The notes: a model not told the origin generated them from the letters alone. DNA of 64,000 nt from Dipylidium caninum (GCA_017562135.1 QEYB01000658.1:1-64000), one strand, 5' to 3'. Positions 23,732 through 36,212 are shown, numbered from the stretch's first letter. Numbers and translations: made by a program.

Positions 23732-23765
<34 letters not shown>

Positions 23766-23987
23766 AATTTGACCTGCAGTGTGGCGAATGCGCTCACTTC
23801 ACCTGCCGCGGTTGCGAGGGCCACGAGAACCGAATAAGCAGTGAAAGGCCCTCTCTGGCTGCACGGGGCAGGATTTCTTCCTACCGAAGAAGAATGGCGG
23901 CTGCTTTGTCCCTGAGGGAAATGAGCTCAAATAACGACAATACAATCCCATCGCGCATCTGGTATGTTTGGAGCCATTCCTTGCCCC

Positions 23988-24005
23988 AGTCACGTATATG
24001 TGACG
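23988..24005. promoter_or_regulatory. 18-bp palindrome, class d
   Basis: AGTCACGTATATGTGACG. Confidence 0.7.
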
Positions 24006-24009
24006 ACAG

Positions 24010-24330
24010 CTGATTGCTTTGACCACCTTGCGTCGAATGCTTCACAACCGAAGTGCACCCAGTCGAGAAGGGGGAATGAGCGGACGGTGCGCGACAAAGG
24101 GAGGAGATGGTTGTCGAGGAGCTTCGAGAGGCTGCGACTTACAGGCGGTGTGCGCATGCTCCTCCTTTCGTAGACGCTTCTGCGTGTGGAGAGGCCGATG
24201 AACGCAATGCCACGGATGTGGGACAGGGTCGAGGTCAGTGTCGACGTCTGTTTGATGGAAGGCGAGAAATGAGGATGCCAGAGGGTTGAGCAAGCACGCG
24301 ATCACGTTTGACGGAGGTGAGACGCGTCGT
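24010..24330 (-). pseudogene. Family A promoter joined to a different unit
   Basis: The family A leader and TATA-like region (TACGAAAG at about 24,165-24,172) are followed, where the ATG and signal exon should be, by sequence from unit G. The same join occurs at 49,230-49,440 (-), and a version with the TATA region also deleted at about 9,375-9,470 (+). Confidence 0.7.
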
Positions 24331-25120
24331 TTGTTCGCCTACGAGAACGCACGAAAGAGCTCTGTCGACGATTGCCACCAAATCCTCGACCCAGTCGAGT
24401 GGCTTATCTGGTCGAAGAAACACTTTTCCCCAACGTAAACTTCTCCTCTCAAGTTAAAAAAAATAAAATGATGGCCGATTGACTTCTTGCCGAGGGGACA
24501 AGCTCACTTGAGCGTGGAAATGCCTCCTTACTTAGACAAGCTATCGATACCATCGGAGTTCGCCATGGACACCGCTTCGGTGTTTACGATGCCTGTGGAG
24601 GAGTCACCGGATGCTCCGCCATCAGACGCCTTTGCATTGTAACTGACGCCACTTTCTGTCGACAGGCTGCCCACTTGTCTGTCACCCGAGGCGGAGCGCG
24701 TGGCTCCGTGCTCTCGTGGCCACCATGTTCGGGGCTGTCAAGACGCGAGCCACTTCTGTGTGGCAGATGATGGACATGGGGAAACAAGGTGACACTGTGA
24801 ACGCTGAGCGATCTGCTGAATGGAGGCCACGAAAGACAACACTGAGGCCGACGAAGACGATGTTGCAGCAGACTTCTCACGCCGTCATGGCCCCACCCAC
24901 CTTGTCGTATTGCAACAACATTTTCACTCCTCCACAGACGCCTGTGAATGGCAGCAGGCCGCGTTCTCCTGCCTCTCCACAAGTTGCCTCCACATGCTTC
25001 CCACATGATGGAGAGAAACGCACCAGCCTCCCCACACACAGATGATTTCTACATCGCATCTTCGTCTCGTCTGCTCCATCATCTCCGCCGTCGGGGGAGG
25101 CCACAGTGCCCCGCTCCCCT

Positions 25121-25138
25121 CGTCACGTATATGTGACG
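25121..25138. promoter_or_regulatory. 18-bp palindrome, class b
   Basis: CGTCACGTATATGTGACG. Confidence 0.75.
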
Positions 25139-25972
25139 TCGGCTCTTTTCTTCTTCTTCTCCCAATTTCATGTAGAATTAGGAATAAGCAGAGAGGGGTC
25201 ACACGCCCTGAAGGAGTGACAGATTGACACATGAGCGGCAACCAAAGCGTTGTGCAAGGGGACAAGGTTGGTGGGGCGATGATGGTGTGAGGATTCTGTG
25301 GCAACACCGTCTTCGTTGGCCTCAGTTTTGTCTTTCGTGCATTCGATTGAGGAGACGGCTCAGCATTCACTTTGTCGTCTTCTCACACACAGGAGAGGTA
25401 GCCGTTGAGACAGGCGAATTGCATTAGCCTCCGTTCGCTTGCCCCACCACCAGTTCGTAGTCGCTCGTGTCTCGATGCGGTGGTGAGTTTCGTAATATTT
25501 GTCGACAATCCCCTCCGACGGCAGGGGCTGCCAAATCCCTAAATTGAATCTATCTCTCCGCCGACCACATTTACTCAGGAATGCTGTTCATCGTCAGACG
25601 CCAACGGTCGCTCCACACACGGGTCAGTCAACAAATCTTCGTCTTGGCTGCGTCGATCTGCCACGCGCACACACACACACACAGAGCGGATCGAATAAGT
25701 GACACACCACCAATCCGTGAGGCCTCGCAGACCCGGCTGAAGCCGGCTGAAGCGCAGAGCGCGTGTGGTGCAACCGGTTGGACGAGGAACAAATTCTCCT
25801 CTCCGTTTTATCACTTTGTACATACGTGAGAAATGTTCCCTTCAAGGAAAAAAAAGGGGGGCGGGGGGGAAGGGAGGAGAGGAGAGAGACCTTGGAGGCG
25901 GAAGTACGACCTCGGCCACCAGTGTATGCGCTTTCATACAATTTTCCCCACTTCGCACATTGCACTCCTCTG

Positions 25973-25990
25973 TGTCACACATATGTGACA
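25973..25990. promoter_or_regulatory. 18-bp palindrome, class c
   Basis: TGTCACACATATGTGACA. Confidence 0.7.
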
Positions 25991-27745
25991 GCGCAATACG
26001 TAATTCACGACTGTCAAAATATCATGAGACGGAATTCCCACTTAGGCCCTTCGCCCCTTTCCTTACACAACGGCCAGTCTTCGGTTGGAATTGTGCAATG
26101 TCAGGGATTATTGAGACGGTTCTCGTGCCGAGTTTCCCTCAACGCAGCCACAGGGAGGAGGAGGAGGCACCGACCCTCGACAGACAAATGCGACCGCAAC
26201 CGCCGCCAGAAGACCATCTTCTTGCTGTGTAGCTCATGCAGGGACTTGTGTTTTGTCCTCTGACCTTTCATTTAGCAACAAATTTTGTCCTATATTCGCT
26301 CGTGTGATGAGATGACATTCCACGCTGAAGGAGGAGGTAGGGCGCTTCACTTGGCCACCATCGAGGTGCTTCTTCTGCCGAAGACCTCCTCTTCCTTCCA
26401 CGCAAACGCTGATTCATTGAAAGGAGTGATGCAGATCCATTGATGCAAGGCAGACTATCTTGTTTGACTCAGTTCTTGCTCACCTACCATAATCCAAGAA
26501 GGTGAGTATTAAAAGTTGGTACCAGCCTTGGCTGAATGACACCCATGAACCCGTTGACGAATCACTTGTTGACCACACTGACCAAGGAGGCAATCTCGGT
26601 TGGATGGGAGGTGGACAGCTGCCTTTGACTGTACTTCCTCCCCCGCTGCAGCCACACACCTCGCTTTCTCCCACATCGACGAAACAAGGAGGAAGGAGAA
26701 AGTCGCCGATACTTTATTCCTTGCAGGACGAATATTGTGGAAGTCTTGCCTGGTGAGAAAGTGAGTGGAGTTGCGATGGTGCTGTAATTGTTATGGAACC
26801 ACCTCGAGGAAGTCGTTTCCTCCCTTATGTAAGCACAAAAAGAGACGTCAGAGTTGATGTTGGTGACAGGAATTGTGGAACGCGGTGACCGTCATCTTTC
26901 TCTCCCATTCCATCGGTCCGCAAACGAATTTCATCACTTTCAAGAACACTTCCATCCAACTTATGCAAATGTGACGAATATAACCGCTACTTTGATTGGT
27001 TGAGGTAGGCGCTTGCCTGTTCACTGAGCACTAACTGCCTCCACGCTGAAATTTTCACCTCCGAGACGTAATCACGAGTCTCCTGCTCCGCCACCGCCAC
27101 CGCCACCGCCACCGCCAACACCAAGCGGTCGCGCTCGCCTCACAGTCCCAAGTGAGGCCAACACCGACAGCCTCTCCGAGTCCATCGACGTCGTGAGAGG
27201 TGGGTGGCAACATCGCTATGATTGGCCTTAGGCTTGTCAACATTCACACTTGATTCGCACACCGCTCATGTGTCAAATTTGTCGCATGAGGCGAAGTCGT
27301 CTGGCCGCCTTGTCCGTCGTCAGAGGCACACAATCGACTTACACGTTGATCATTCTGCGCGTCCTCGCCTTTCATGTCACCACCGGCAAAGCCAGCGATT
27401 GGCGCCATCGTCGTTTCGTGCCAGAATGGCTTGGCTTAAAAGAGGTGGAGAGAAAAATGTCAAAGTTAAGAGTGGTCGAAATGAGAGTCACCTTGAATGA
27501 ACATCTTGCTCGGAGTCAATTCGCATTGGTGTGCGTGCAGGCGATGGAGGAGTTGACTTTGATGGTGGTGAGAGTCGACTCCAGTCAATGCGAGGGTGGA
27601 GAAGGCCTTTTCTTCCTCCCTCTTCACGTCATCACAAAACGAAGCACCCGCTGTGGATCGTGGAGTGGAGGGAGGCGTTTGAAGCGTGCGGGCCCAATCG
27701 CCTCGTTCAACGCCGGCCAACTGGTGGACATTCCGCTCCTCCCTC

Positions 27746-28143
27746 CTACCACAAAACGTGTTCTCGTGGACCCTCGGAGAAGGCGGCGAGTCGAGGAGGA
27801 AGAAGATGAAAGATGTCTTCTAAGTGAGTGTCCTCCACCCATAGGAATGTCGTCTGTTGCCCGTTTCCACTGGCGCGCACACACTTCCACGTTTTCCTAT
27901 TGCCTCTAGACAATGCGCATGCCTTGTCTGCTCCACAGCGAAGGTCAGTCTGCTGGAGAATCGTCCACACGGAACGATTGAGGTTGGTGGTAGACAGTGT
28001 CCCTCGGAAGGGCTGATCTGCTTCCTCGTTATCCATGCAGCAGGCGTCTGAGTGCGACGCAGCCGACGTATTCGGCAAAAGAAAGTAACAACGAAAGTAG
28101 AGTGGGACGTTGAGTTGTGACTTCTGCATCCCCGCTGGAGCAC
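27746..28143 (-). CDS. Possible divergent Kunitz gene, two overlapping frames, left arm
   Basis: Mirror copy of 38008-38405, with the same 107- and 127-residue frames (27820-28143 and 27746-28129). Conservation of both frames says little, because the arms are almost identical over their whole length. Confidence 0.35.
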
Positions 28144-28735
28144 AGACGCTCCCGCGGGCAGATTGGATGCTAAAGCCTTTGGAGATGCCTCGACATCCTC
28201 AGTAGAAGACGAGTTGGCATTTCAAATTGCCGTACTTGGAGGCTCACATTGCGGTTCTGCTCCGAGAGGAGCCTCCGTCCACTGGCTGGTGAAGAATTGT
28301 TCTCCTGTCAACGCGATCGCAGGATAAGTGAGGAGGCGCCAGGTCGTCGTCCCAACGGGTCCCGAGTTCTCTGCGTGATCTAAACCGACGGATGGGCGAC
28401 CTCCTCGACTGCGAAGGAGACGGTGGAAGGTGAAGAAGAAAGGGAAGACGTGAGGCAAAAATAGTGACAAATGGTGAGACAGCTGTTCTCCACCATGCTA
28501 ATTAAAGGTTCCACTTCTGTTGACTGTCGTGTACAACCGCGAAGACGAAGCAGGTGGTCCAAATTCCCTCTAGCCAGCCAAAATCCTCTTTTGTGGCGGT
28601 GCAGGAAGTGAAGCACTTGAGGTGGGGAAGCGGTGTCACCGAGAGGCGAGTCGTCGGTCGACGTCTTCGTTTGCCTTACTTGCAGCTTGCTTGAAGGCGA
28701 TGGCCTATAGGGGACGCCAAATGTCTACTTTATCC

Positions 28736-28980
28736 CTATGGCTGAGGATGAATGGCTGACAAAATCTTACCGTATGATGCGTCGTCGTAGAAGTAACCGC
28801 GAGGGGTGCGCTCTTCGCAAACATTCGGTGGCAGAGGTTGCAGGTAGACCCTGGGAAAACACCGTGCGGCAATTTTCGCTGCCGTCTTCTTGCGCATGAA
28901 TGCAACCAAGCTGGCCGGAGCCTTGCGTCGCGTTTGCTCTGCCCTTCGAAATGAGAACATTGATCCATGGCCAGCTACTT
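28736..28980 (-). pseudogene. Family D Kunitz-like half domain, left arm
   Basis: An exon bounded by TTTTCCCAG and a GTAAGA donor encodes VYLQPLPPNVCEERTPRGYF-YDDASY, the first half of a Kunitz domain without Cys1. A second-half candidate (Cys-TRQSTEVEPLI then NSCLTIC) lies downstream at about 28,440-28,560, in a frame that needs a shift. Mirror copy: 37192-37416. Could be a divergent working gene with an intron inside the domain, but I cannot join the halves without a frame change. Confidence 0.45.
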
Positions 28981-29952
28981 ATAGGGATATAATTAACGGA
29001 TTTGGTGGGAACGGGATGGTATAGGCTGCCCTAACGGCGCTTACGTGCCTCCCACTGCTCCACTTTCGCAGGATCAGCATTGAGAATCTACATTTGGATG
29101 TGATGCTGCTGCTACTGCTGCTGCTGCTACTGCTACTATCGAAGTTCTGCAAGCTCCTCCTCTTCTTCTTCCGACGCCTCCAACGGCCCTTGCTCAACCG
29201 TCTGCCCAAACACCATTTCTACAACCACTTTCACGTCCACGTTGTTGAAAGAAGCAGCCATGAACTAGAAAAGAATCGTGGCACAGGTAGTAAAGGCGCG
29301 CGCGAGCGTCCCTGTCGACTTCAACCCAGTGAAATGGGCATCGCGGCTTCGTTGGCCGCGGCGGTTGGCGTAGGCGGGATGGCGCAGTTGTCAGGGCGAA
29401 TGAAGTCTGAGCGTGCAAACGATCACACTGTGCCAGCTTTAGTTTGCCAAACATTCGCTGTTGGGGACGGGAATAAGGCTGCGAGGAGGGTGCAAGGCTG
29501 TGTGGCACAGGGTAGTTGAAGTGAGGACTCTTCGCTTGCCAGTGTGTCAACGACGACTTCTCTTCCCACCGTGGCACACGCTCTGGTCCTCACCTCCTGC
29601 AGCCGCCTCAAAGGACTGTGGCCACCACTTGCGCGGTGAGGTTGGCCAAACCGCGGTGGCCGAATGACCCTGTCTCGTTCCCCTTCTAGACGCAATTTTT
29701 AACCAGGAGATGTTCCGTTTCCCCCTCAAAGCCACTGCTCTTCCACAAATGCAAGTCACAAATTTGGTGATTTCTCACACAAAAAACAACAGTTATTTTA
29801 CTGGCAAGAGGGGGGTTTCAGGCTGCTGTGAGCGCAGGAGAGGGAAATGCCAGAGAGTGTTTTGTTGTTGGGTTACCATTGCTTGAGGAGAGTCCAGTTG
29901 CGTGGTCAAGTTGTTCCCTCCTCCGTCGGATCGGCCTCCCGACGGCGACATG

Positions 29953-30315
29953 TCAGCGCTTGCAGGCGAACTCGCATCTCCTTTTGGTGCGGAAGTGGTT
30001 GTCGTTGCGGCTGCATCCGGCACTGGTTGGTGCGCGCGTCGTGGTCCCACAGGGGAGTGGAGGAGTTGCACGACCCACTGTCAATCGCCGTTTGGCCCAT
30101 GTGAGTGCGGACTGCGAGGAGGCGAGGAAAGGCGTCTGTCGTTAGCTCGAAGGCAGAATAGGTGATGAAGACGGGGACGAAGAGGTTGGTAAAGTTGAAA
30201 CAAACAACGTACGCAAGCAAGCCGTTGTGATGACGGAAAGAAGGAGAAGGAGGTGGAAAAGGAGGAGGTGGTGAAGGCGGAGGCGGAGGCGGAGGCGGAG
30301 GCGGAGGTCATGCAT
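29953..30315 (-). pseudogene. Family C Kunitz copy in left arm of the inverted repeat
   Basis: Exons 30213-30315 and 29953-30111 with the family C lesions (Cys1 to Gly; short gap and frame change between Cys3 and Cys4). Exon 1 is 103 bp, longer than its mirror copy (85 bp) through extra GGCGGA units in the signal peptide region. TATA box 30408-30415. Its partner in the right arm is at 35868-36212. Confidence 0.7.
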
Positions 30316-30407
30316 GGCTGCGGAGGAGGAGAATGAGGAGGACGAGGTGGAGATGGTCGCGCATCCTTGAGACGTTGCAAACTTGCGACATCACGTGAAT
30401 GCGCCTT

Positions 30408-30415
30408 CTTTTATA
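30408..30415 (-). promoter_or_regulatory. TATA box, family C
   Basis: TATAAAAG, 93 bp before the ATG at 30315. Confidence 0.8.
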
Positions 30416-31405
30416 GACGCGTTTCTGTCAGCTCAACGCGATGCTTATGCGACTGTGTCGAGGTGAGGCTCGTAGTCGTTGCTTGTTTGTTCTACAAAGA
30501 AAACGCTCACTGAAGATCAACGACGACGATTGCCGCCTCCACGTCTCCAGAAACGGGCTTTTTACATGGCGCCATTCCCTATTGAAAACGAAACCATCTT
30601 CTCTCTGTCCCGCATCTCTCTTCCCCTTGTCGCCCATCGTCAACTCCATCCGCCCAGTCTCTTTGCGGGGCTCTGTCCGCAAGACGCGGTTTCCTCCACG
30701 TATCTGGCAGTAGCCACCGCCACAACCGCGTCACCGGGGCACCTGGCCAGAAAGTGAGGAGACGAGGAAACAAGGAGGCGAGGAGGCGAGGAGGCGAGAC
30801 GCAAATCATAAAAAATTGGCCCTGTTGCCACAACCGACAGAGAAGACCGACGCTGTGCAAACAAACCTCTAGCGACCTCATCGCGCCATCAAAGTTCACC
30901 GCCGCCTCCTCCTGCTTCTCCTCCTCAACTACTCCCTGGCCTCAGTTCTTGCCAACACTCGATGCAGTCGCACCATTCTTTGTGTTGTGAGTAAAGAATA
31001 AAAGCATTTGTTTGATTGATACAAGTTGGGTTTTCCATTGCGGTGAGCAATTGGGACGAGGATGTGGGCAAGTGCTGAGTCCGCGTGGTGGCAAAAGGCT
31101 TTGATTAGTCGATGTCCACTTCTGCCAACAGACGTCGAGAGGCTGCAACTTGCGGGCAGCTGTGGTTCTACGACTGGGTCGAGGTGAGGATCGTCGGTGT
31201 TGTTTGTTGTTTGGCAAAGAGAAGGCTCGTCCGGAAATAGCCCCGAGGACTGCCACCCCCACAGGTGCCTAACCTAGTGGCGGTTATTAAAGTTGAAGAG
31301 CGAGAGATTCATCAACTTCTCCAAAAGTCATATTTCCACACGGCCCTTTTTTCGACTGCTGCATCATCGCCTCCGTAGTGCGCGTCCTTAGCCCCTGCCT
31401 CCTAT

Positions 31406-31423
31406 CGTCACGTATTTGTGACG
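31406..31423. promoter_or_regulatory. 18-bp palindrome, class e
   Basis: CGTCACGTATTTGTGACG; the downstream family B gene is missing here. Confidence 0.75.
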
Positions 31424-32568
31424 CGATTTGTTCCATTAACCCTAATTCACATCTAAGACTACATTTAAAAGTGGAAATAAGCACACGGTGGCCACACGCG
31501 TTGGAGTCAGTTGTGCAACCTTGGGTCGCTGGAGTTGCACCCTCTAACTTTGACCAGTCGGTGGTCACACGTGAGTCTGTGGCATTTCACCATCTCCGTG
31601 GTTTCTCTGGCCTCGAGGAAAGGAAAGAAAGAAAAGAAAGGAAAGAAAGGAAAGGAAGGCGAGAAGAGGAGAGGAGAGGAGAGGAGAGGAGGTTGTGAAG
31701 GGGTTGTGAAGGGGTTGTGCAGGAGGACAACATTGGTGGGGCGGGGAGGGATTTGCCGTCGACGGCGCGAACACGCTCCTCCGCACCAACTCGCCTCACC
31801 CATTCTCTTCTCGCCACAGTCCATTCGCTCTCAGGCGGAGACGAGTGGACCGTATGTGGCGGACCACTTTGTGGCCGATGTTGGGCAAACGCGAAGCCTC
31901 AAGCATTGGTGGACACCTCATGGTGACGATAGACGCTCCCCGTCGTTTTTCTTCTCCGATTGTAGCGACATAACAGAGAGTGGAGGATTTGCACCTGTGA
32001 AGGGACATTCAACATCGCCTCTCTGTCGTGCGTGTCGCCCGCGACGACAGCATTTCTCAACTCGGACCGCCTCGCATTTGGCAGTCAGTTTCTCCACGTG
32101 AGTCGGGATAACTGCATTAACGCCAACACGTCCACTGGCAGGAGGAGAAGCTACGCGACGAGACTGAGGCCAACCAGGGCGGTGGCGAAGCAGGACAACA
32201 CGCGTCACGTCAACGTCGCCACATCAAAGGTGTCTCGTGCACAGCCCTTTGGTAGCCTCATTTCTCCCCATTCTGCAAACAAAACAACTCTCACCTCGAC
32301 CCAGTCCACCTGCAAAACACTGCTTCTCTCTCTCTCTCTCTCTGAGAATTTGACCTGCAGTGTGGCGAATGCGCTCACTTCACCTGCCGCGGTTGCGAGG
32401 GCCACGAGAACCGAATAAGCAGTGAAAGGCCCTCTCCGGCTGCACGGGGCAGGATTTCTTCCTACCGAAGAAGAATGGCGGCTGCTTTGTCCCTGAGGGA
32501 AATGAGCTCAAATAACGACAATACAATCCCCTCGCGCATCTGGTATGTTTGGAGCCATTCCTTCCCCC

Positions 32569-32586
32569 AGTCACGTATATGTGACG
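32569..32586. promoter_or_regulatory. 18-bp palindrome, class d
   Basis: AGTCACGTATATGTGACG. Confidence 0.7.
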
Positions 32587-33000
32587 ACAGCTGATTGCTT
32601 TGACCACCTTGCGTCGAATGCTTCACAACCGAAGTGCACCCAGTCGAGAAGGGGCAATGAACGGACGGTGCGCGACAAAGGGAGGAGAGGAAGGGACGCT
32701 GCTGAGCGGTTGCGCAAGAGGACAGGCCTGATGGGGAGGACAGTGAACAGATGGGAAGCGTGGAACTACCATGGTAGAAAACAGAACAGTTACGGGTCCC
32801 GTTGCACTCGGAACTGCGGCTGGTGATGTCAGCGCAGTCGCCACACCGTAGGTCAAATTTTCACACACAAACGTTGTTTTCGCAACTGGACGACGACCAC
32901 AGCGTCGGACACTTTTCGCAATGTGGAAGACCACCTTTGACAACACTGACATTCCTTCTTCGAGGCGCCATTCCCATGCGCTGCGCATAACGTCCTTTTC

Positions 33001-33226
33001 GCTTGTCGCGATTGAGTTCGCTGACGTGGAGGAGGCGAAAAAGGAGCGCGAGGTAGATGCGAGGAAGACGTCGAACGCCTTGTCGGCAGGCGGCATGGAG
33101 GACGGTTGCCGCACGACAGCCGAGTTAACGCAAGAGTCTGGTCGGCCAACGCAACAGTCTCAACTAGACGCTGCTGGCGGACTTTCTTTCGTTATCATCT
33201 TCAGATTGCAAGACTTGTTCGCCACA

Positions 33227-33257
<31 letters not shown>

Positions 33258-33547
33258 TGAGGATGATGATGTTGATGCGGTGGGTGCACCTCATCTCCTC
33301 CCTCGCTCCAATGGCTCCTGCTTTTCTCCAAATTCAAATTGATCCCTTTTTATCACACCATAATCTGCCTCCGATGTGGCAAATTCTGTCCAACAAGGAC
33401 TTGCAGACCGAAAATGAGAAAAACGACTTTAGTAACTTTGAGGAGGAAGAAGAAGAAGAAGAAGAAGAAGAAGACGGAGACGGAGACGGAGACGGAGACG
33501 CTATTTTAGTGGTGAAAGTAGAGTTTGACAATGGGTGGCGCGAGTGA
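33001..33547 (+). other. Unrecognised ORF unit N with acidic repeats
   Basis: An open frame in this unit (also 7053-7571 + and 42044-42568 -) passes through GACGAC/GATGAT, GAAGAA and GGAGAC repeats, coding Thr/Met, Glu and Asp-Gly runs, and ends just inside the next unit. All three copies stay open and their repeats differ by whole triplets, but a triplet repeat would keep the frame without selection. A minus-strand frame starts MPPADKAFDVFLASTSRSFF. No domain recognised. Confidence 0.3.
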
Positions 33548-34007
33548 GAAGCGCGGGACCGAGGGAGGCGAGTCGAATCGCCCACGAGTGGTTTCCCGTC
33601 CGGCGGAGCGACTCAGTTGCCTCTGCCTCTGCCTCTGCCACAGCCTACACCACACGCATCGTGGCAAATCTCTTCGCTGTCGAAGCAGGGTTCCGTTGCC
33701 GCCGCATCCGCCGTGCGTAAGTGGGCCGCATTGGCTGAACTCCACGTGGAAACGCACCTGCTGCAGGACGAGGAGCGGAAGGCATTCATGGATTCGCGGA
33801 GCCTCAGGAGGCTGCAACTCGTCGACGACACGTGGATGCCCCTTCTGTTACACACACTTCTCTGCTCGAGAGCCATGCGATGTCTGCGAGAGGTCTTGTG
33901 GGAAGAAATGCTGCTGCCAAGCGAGTAGAGAAGAGGGCAGGTTTGGTGGTCCAATGATGCTGTCGCGCTACTCTGCCATTCAACGTGCCCCACTCACTGG
34001 TGTCTGA
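33525..34007 (+). CDS. Kunitz-like cysteine-rich ORF (families J/M), 160 residues
   Basis: The plus frame has a segment with Cys3-x7-Cys4-x12-Cys5 spacing (GGCNSSTTRGCPFCYTHF, then SAREPCDVC), a Trp nine positions earlier, and a Cys-rich end (CGKKCCC). The opposite strand of the same DNA also has Kunitz-like motifs (CGPLTHGGCGGN and, one frame over, EPCFDSEEICHDACG), with 37 instead of 36 bases between Cys4 and Cys5. The second looks more like the family consensus but is frameshifted in every copy. No signal peptide found. Which strand is coding is unresolved. Confidence 0.35.
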   Translation: MTMGGASEKRGTEGGESNRPRVVSRPAERLSCLCLCLCHSLHHTHRGKSLRCRSRVPLPPHPPCVSGPHWLNSTWKRTCCRTRSGRHSWIRGASGGCNSSTTRGCPFCYTHFSAREPCDVCERSCGKKCCCQASREEGRFGGPMMLSRYSAIQRAPLTGV

Positions 34008-34297
34008 GCCACATCGCTTTGAAGTTGGCGCCCTTCAGCCGACGTCTTCCACCCCTCCACGGTGATGCGACTGGGGTGGTTCCAGGTGAGGCGCCAAGTG
34101 CGTTCGACCAGGGAAACGACGATTGTCGCCGCCACATGGTCAGAGTTATTCGCTGAGGAAGATGGAGATGCTTCAACTTATCCACAAAGTCGATTTCCAC
34201 ATCGCTTCGTCTCGCCCCGTCTCGCCTCGTCTCGTCTTCGAGACTATTGACTCCTCTTGCCCGTCCTGTGTGTCTCCTGTCATTGTCTCCTCCCTGT

Positions 34298-34315
34298 CGT
34301 CACGTATATGTGACG
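34298..34315. promoter_or_regulatory. 18-bp palindrome, class a
   Basis: CGTCACGTATATGTGACG. Confidence 0.75.
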
Positions 34316-35767
34316 CTTCACAAGTGAGGCACCAACTCCTCGAGACGGCGACTTTGAGAGGAGCAACGACGAGGAGCGACGACGAAAAGCTGAGACCCTC
34401 GCTGAAGAGGTAGAAGAGGCAACTCATCAGAGAGCCAAGCTGTTGGCAGAACTGTGGACGTGCTAACTCATTAAACTAACCCACGAATGTGAGACGACAG
34501 CCGCATTCACTCGTGCTTCAGCTGTGAATTCTCATTCTCTACCGCTTGCTGGCCGGTGAAATGGAATTTACACGGCGTTCGGTGGAGGCACGCAGATAGC
34601 AGCAGGGTAACGCGGCCATCGGGGTTGGGCAGGGTGTCGAGTCTCAAGCGGTGGCGGACACCAGAATGTCACGAGACACGTAGCCCGTCGGCCTTCTTCC
34701 TTGGTTGTAAATACTGCGTGTCGCCGATTGTCCAAATGTCTCAATGTTGAGCTGACGTTGCAGGCGAGCATGAGACGTGGAGGGGACATTTCCGGCTCTG
34801 TTTGATCCAACCTGAGGAGGCGAGGAGACGAGGCGAAGAAAACTCGCATGAGTGTTGTTTTCCACCATAACAATTAAAATCTCCACCTCCGACATGCGAC
34901 GTCGCTTCACACGGTCGAGCAAAGGAGACACGAGTGGGCTTTTCTGCAAGCAAACGTGGAGCCTCACCTCGACCCAGTCGTAGAACCACAGGTGCCCGCA
35001 AGTTGCAGCCTCTCGACGTCTGTTGGCAGAAGTGGACATCGACTAATCAAAGCCTTTTGCCACCACGCGGACTCAGCACTTGCCCACATCCTCGTCCCAA
35101 TTGCTCACCGCAATGGAAAACCCAACTTGTATCAATCAAACAAATGCTTTTATTCTTTACTCACAACACAAAGAATGGTGCGCCTGCATCGAGTGTTGGC
35201 AAGAACTGAGGCCAGGGAGTAGCTGAGGAGGAGAAGCAGGAGGAGACGGCGGTGAACTTTGGTGACGCGATGAGGTCGCTAGAGGTTTGTTTGCACAGCG
35301 TCGGTCTTCTCTGTCGGTTGTGGCAACAGCGCCAATTTTTTATGATTTGCGTCTCGCCTCCTCGTCTCCTCGCCTCCACGCCTCCTCGCCTCCTCGCCTC
35401 CTCGCCTCCTTGTTTCCTCGTCTCCTCACTTTCTGGCCAGGTGCCCCGGTGACGCGGTTGTGGCGGTGGCTACTGCCAGATACGTGGAGGAAACCGCGTC
35501 TTGCGGACAGAGCCCCGCAAAGAGACTGGGCGGATGGAGTTGACGATGGGCGACAAGGGGAAGAGAGATGCGGGACAGAGAGAAGATGGTTTCGTTTTCA
35601 ATAGGGAATGGCGCCATGTAAAAAGCCCGTTTCTGGAGACGTGGAGGCGGCAATCGTCGTCGTTGATCTTCAGTGAGCGTTTTCTTTGTAGAACAAACAA
35701 GCAACGACTACGAGCCTCACCTCGACACAGTCGCATAAGCATCGCGTTGAGCTGACAGAAACGCGTC

Positions 35768-35775
35768 TATAAAAG
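35768..35775 (+). promoter_or_regulatory. TATA box, family C
   Basis: TATAAAAG, 93 bp before the ATG. Confidence 0.8.
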
Positions 35776-35867
35776 AAGGCGCATTCACGTGATGTCGCAA
35801 GTTTGCAACGTCTCAAGGATGCGCGACCATCTCCACCTCGTCCTCCTCATTCTCCTCCTCCGCAGCC

Positions 35868-36212
35868 ATGCATGACCTCCGCCTCCGCCTTCACCACCTC
35901 CTCCTTTTCCACCTCCTTCTCCTTCTTTCCGTCATCACAACGGCTTGCTTGCGTACGTTGTTTGTTTCAATTTTACCAATCTGTTCGTCCCCGTCTTCAT
36001 CACCTATTCTGCCTTCGAGCTAACGACAGACGCCTTTCCTCGCCTCCTCGCAGTCCGCACTCACATGGGCCAAACGGCGATTGACAGGGGGTCGTGCAAC
36101 TCCTCCACTCCCCTGTGGGGCCACGACGCGCGCACCAACCAGTGCCGGATGCAGCCGCAACGACAACCACTTCCGCACCAAAAGGAGATGCGAGTTCGCC
36201 TGCAAGCGCTGA
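35868..36212 (+). pseudogene. Family C Kunitz copy in right arm of the inverted repeat
   Basis: Exons 35868-35952 and 36054-36212, GTACGT donor and CTCGCAG acceptor. It has the shortest Arg-Leu segment of the family (MHDLRLRLHHLLLFHLLLLL). The Kunitz exon has the same Cys1 loss and Cys3-Cys4 frame change as the others. The uncorrected frame stays open to about 36259, giving a possible 96-residue product. TATA box 35768-35775. Confidence 0.7.

Larger units (their letters stand above)
26296..31189 (+). repeat. Left arm of large inverted repeat
   Basis: Reverse complement of 34962-39852; coordinate sums of matching points stay near 66,150 along the whole arm. Contents left to right: unrecognised sequence with no clear gene (26,296-27,700), possible divergent Kunitz ORFs (-), D (-), an unrecognised unit at 28,980-29,520, C (-), F (+). 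No copy of the 18-bp palindrome was seen inside the arm. Confidence 0.93.
31190..34961. repeat. Spacer of the inverted repeat, mosaic of other units
   Basis: In order: family B upstream region without the gene (31,190-31,620, palindrome class e), a GAAAG tract, a unit with CT repeat and class d palindrome (32,030-32,690), the end of D (32,740-32,870), N, J/M, class a palindrome block (34,050-34,540), and part of P. Confidence 0.8.

Noticed and set aside
27250..27909. 219-residue plus-strand ORF in the left arm
   Set aside because: The mirror arm breaks the same frame with single-base differences, and no domain is recognisable.
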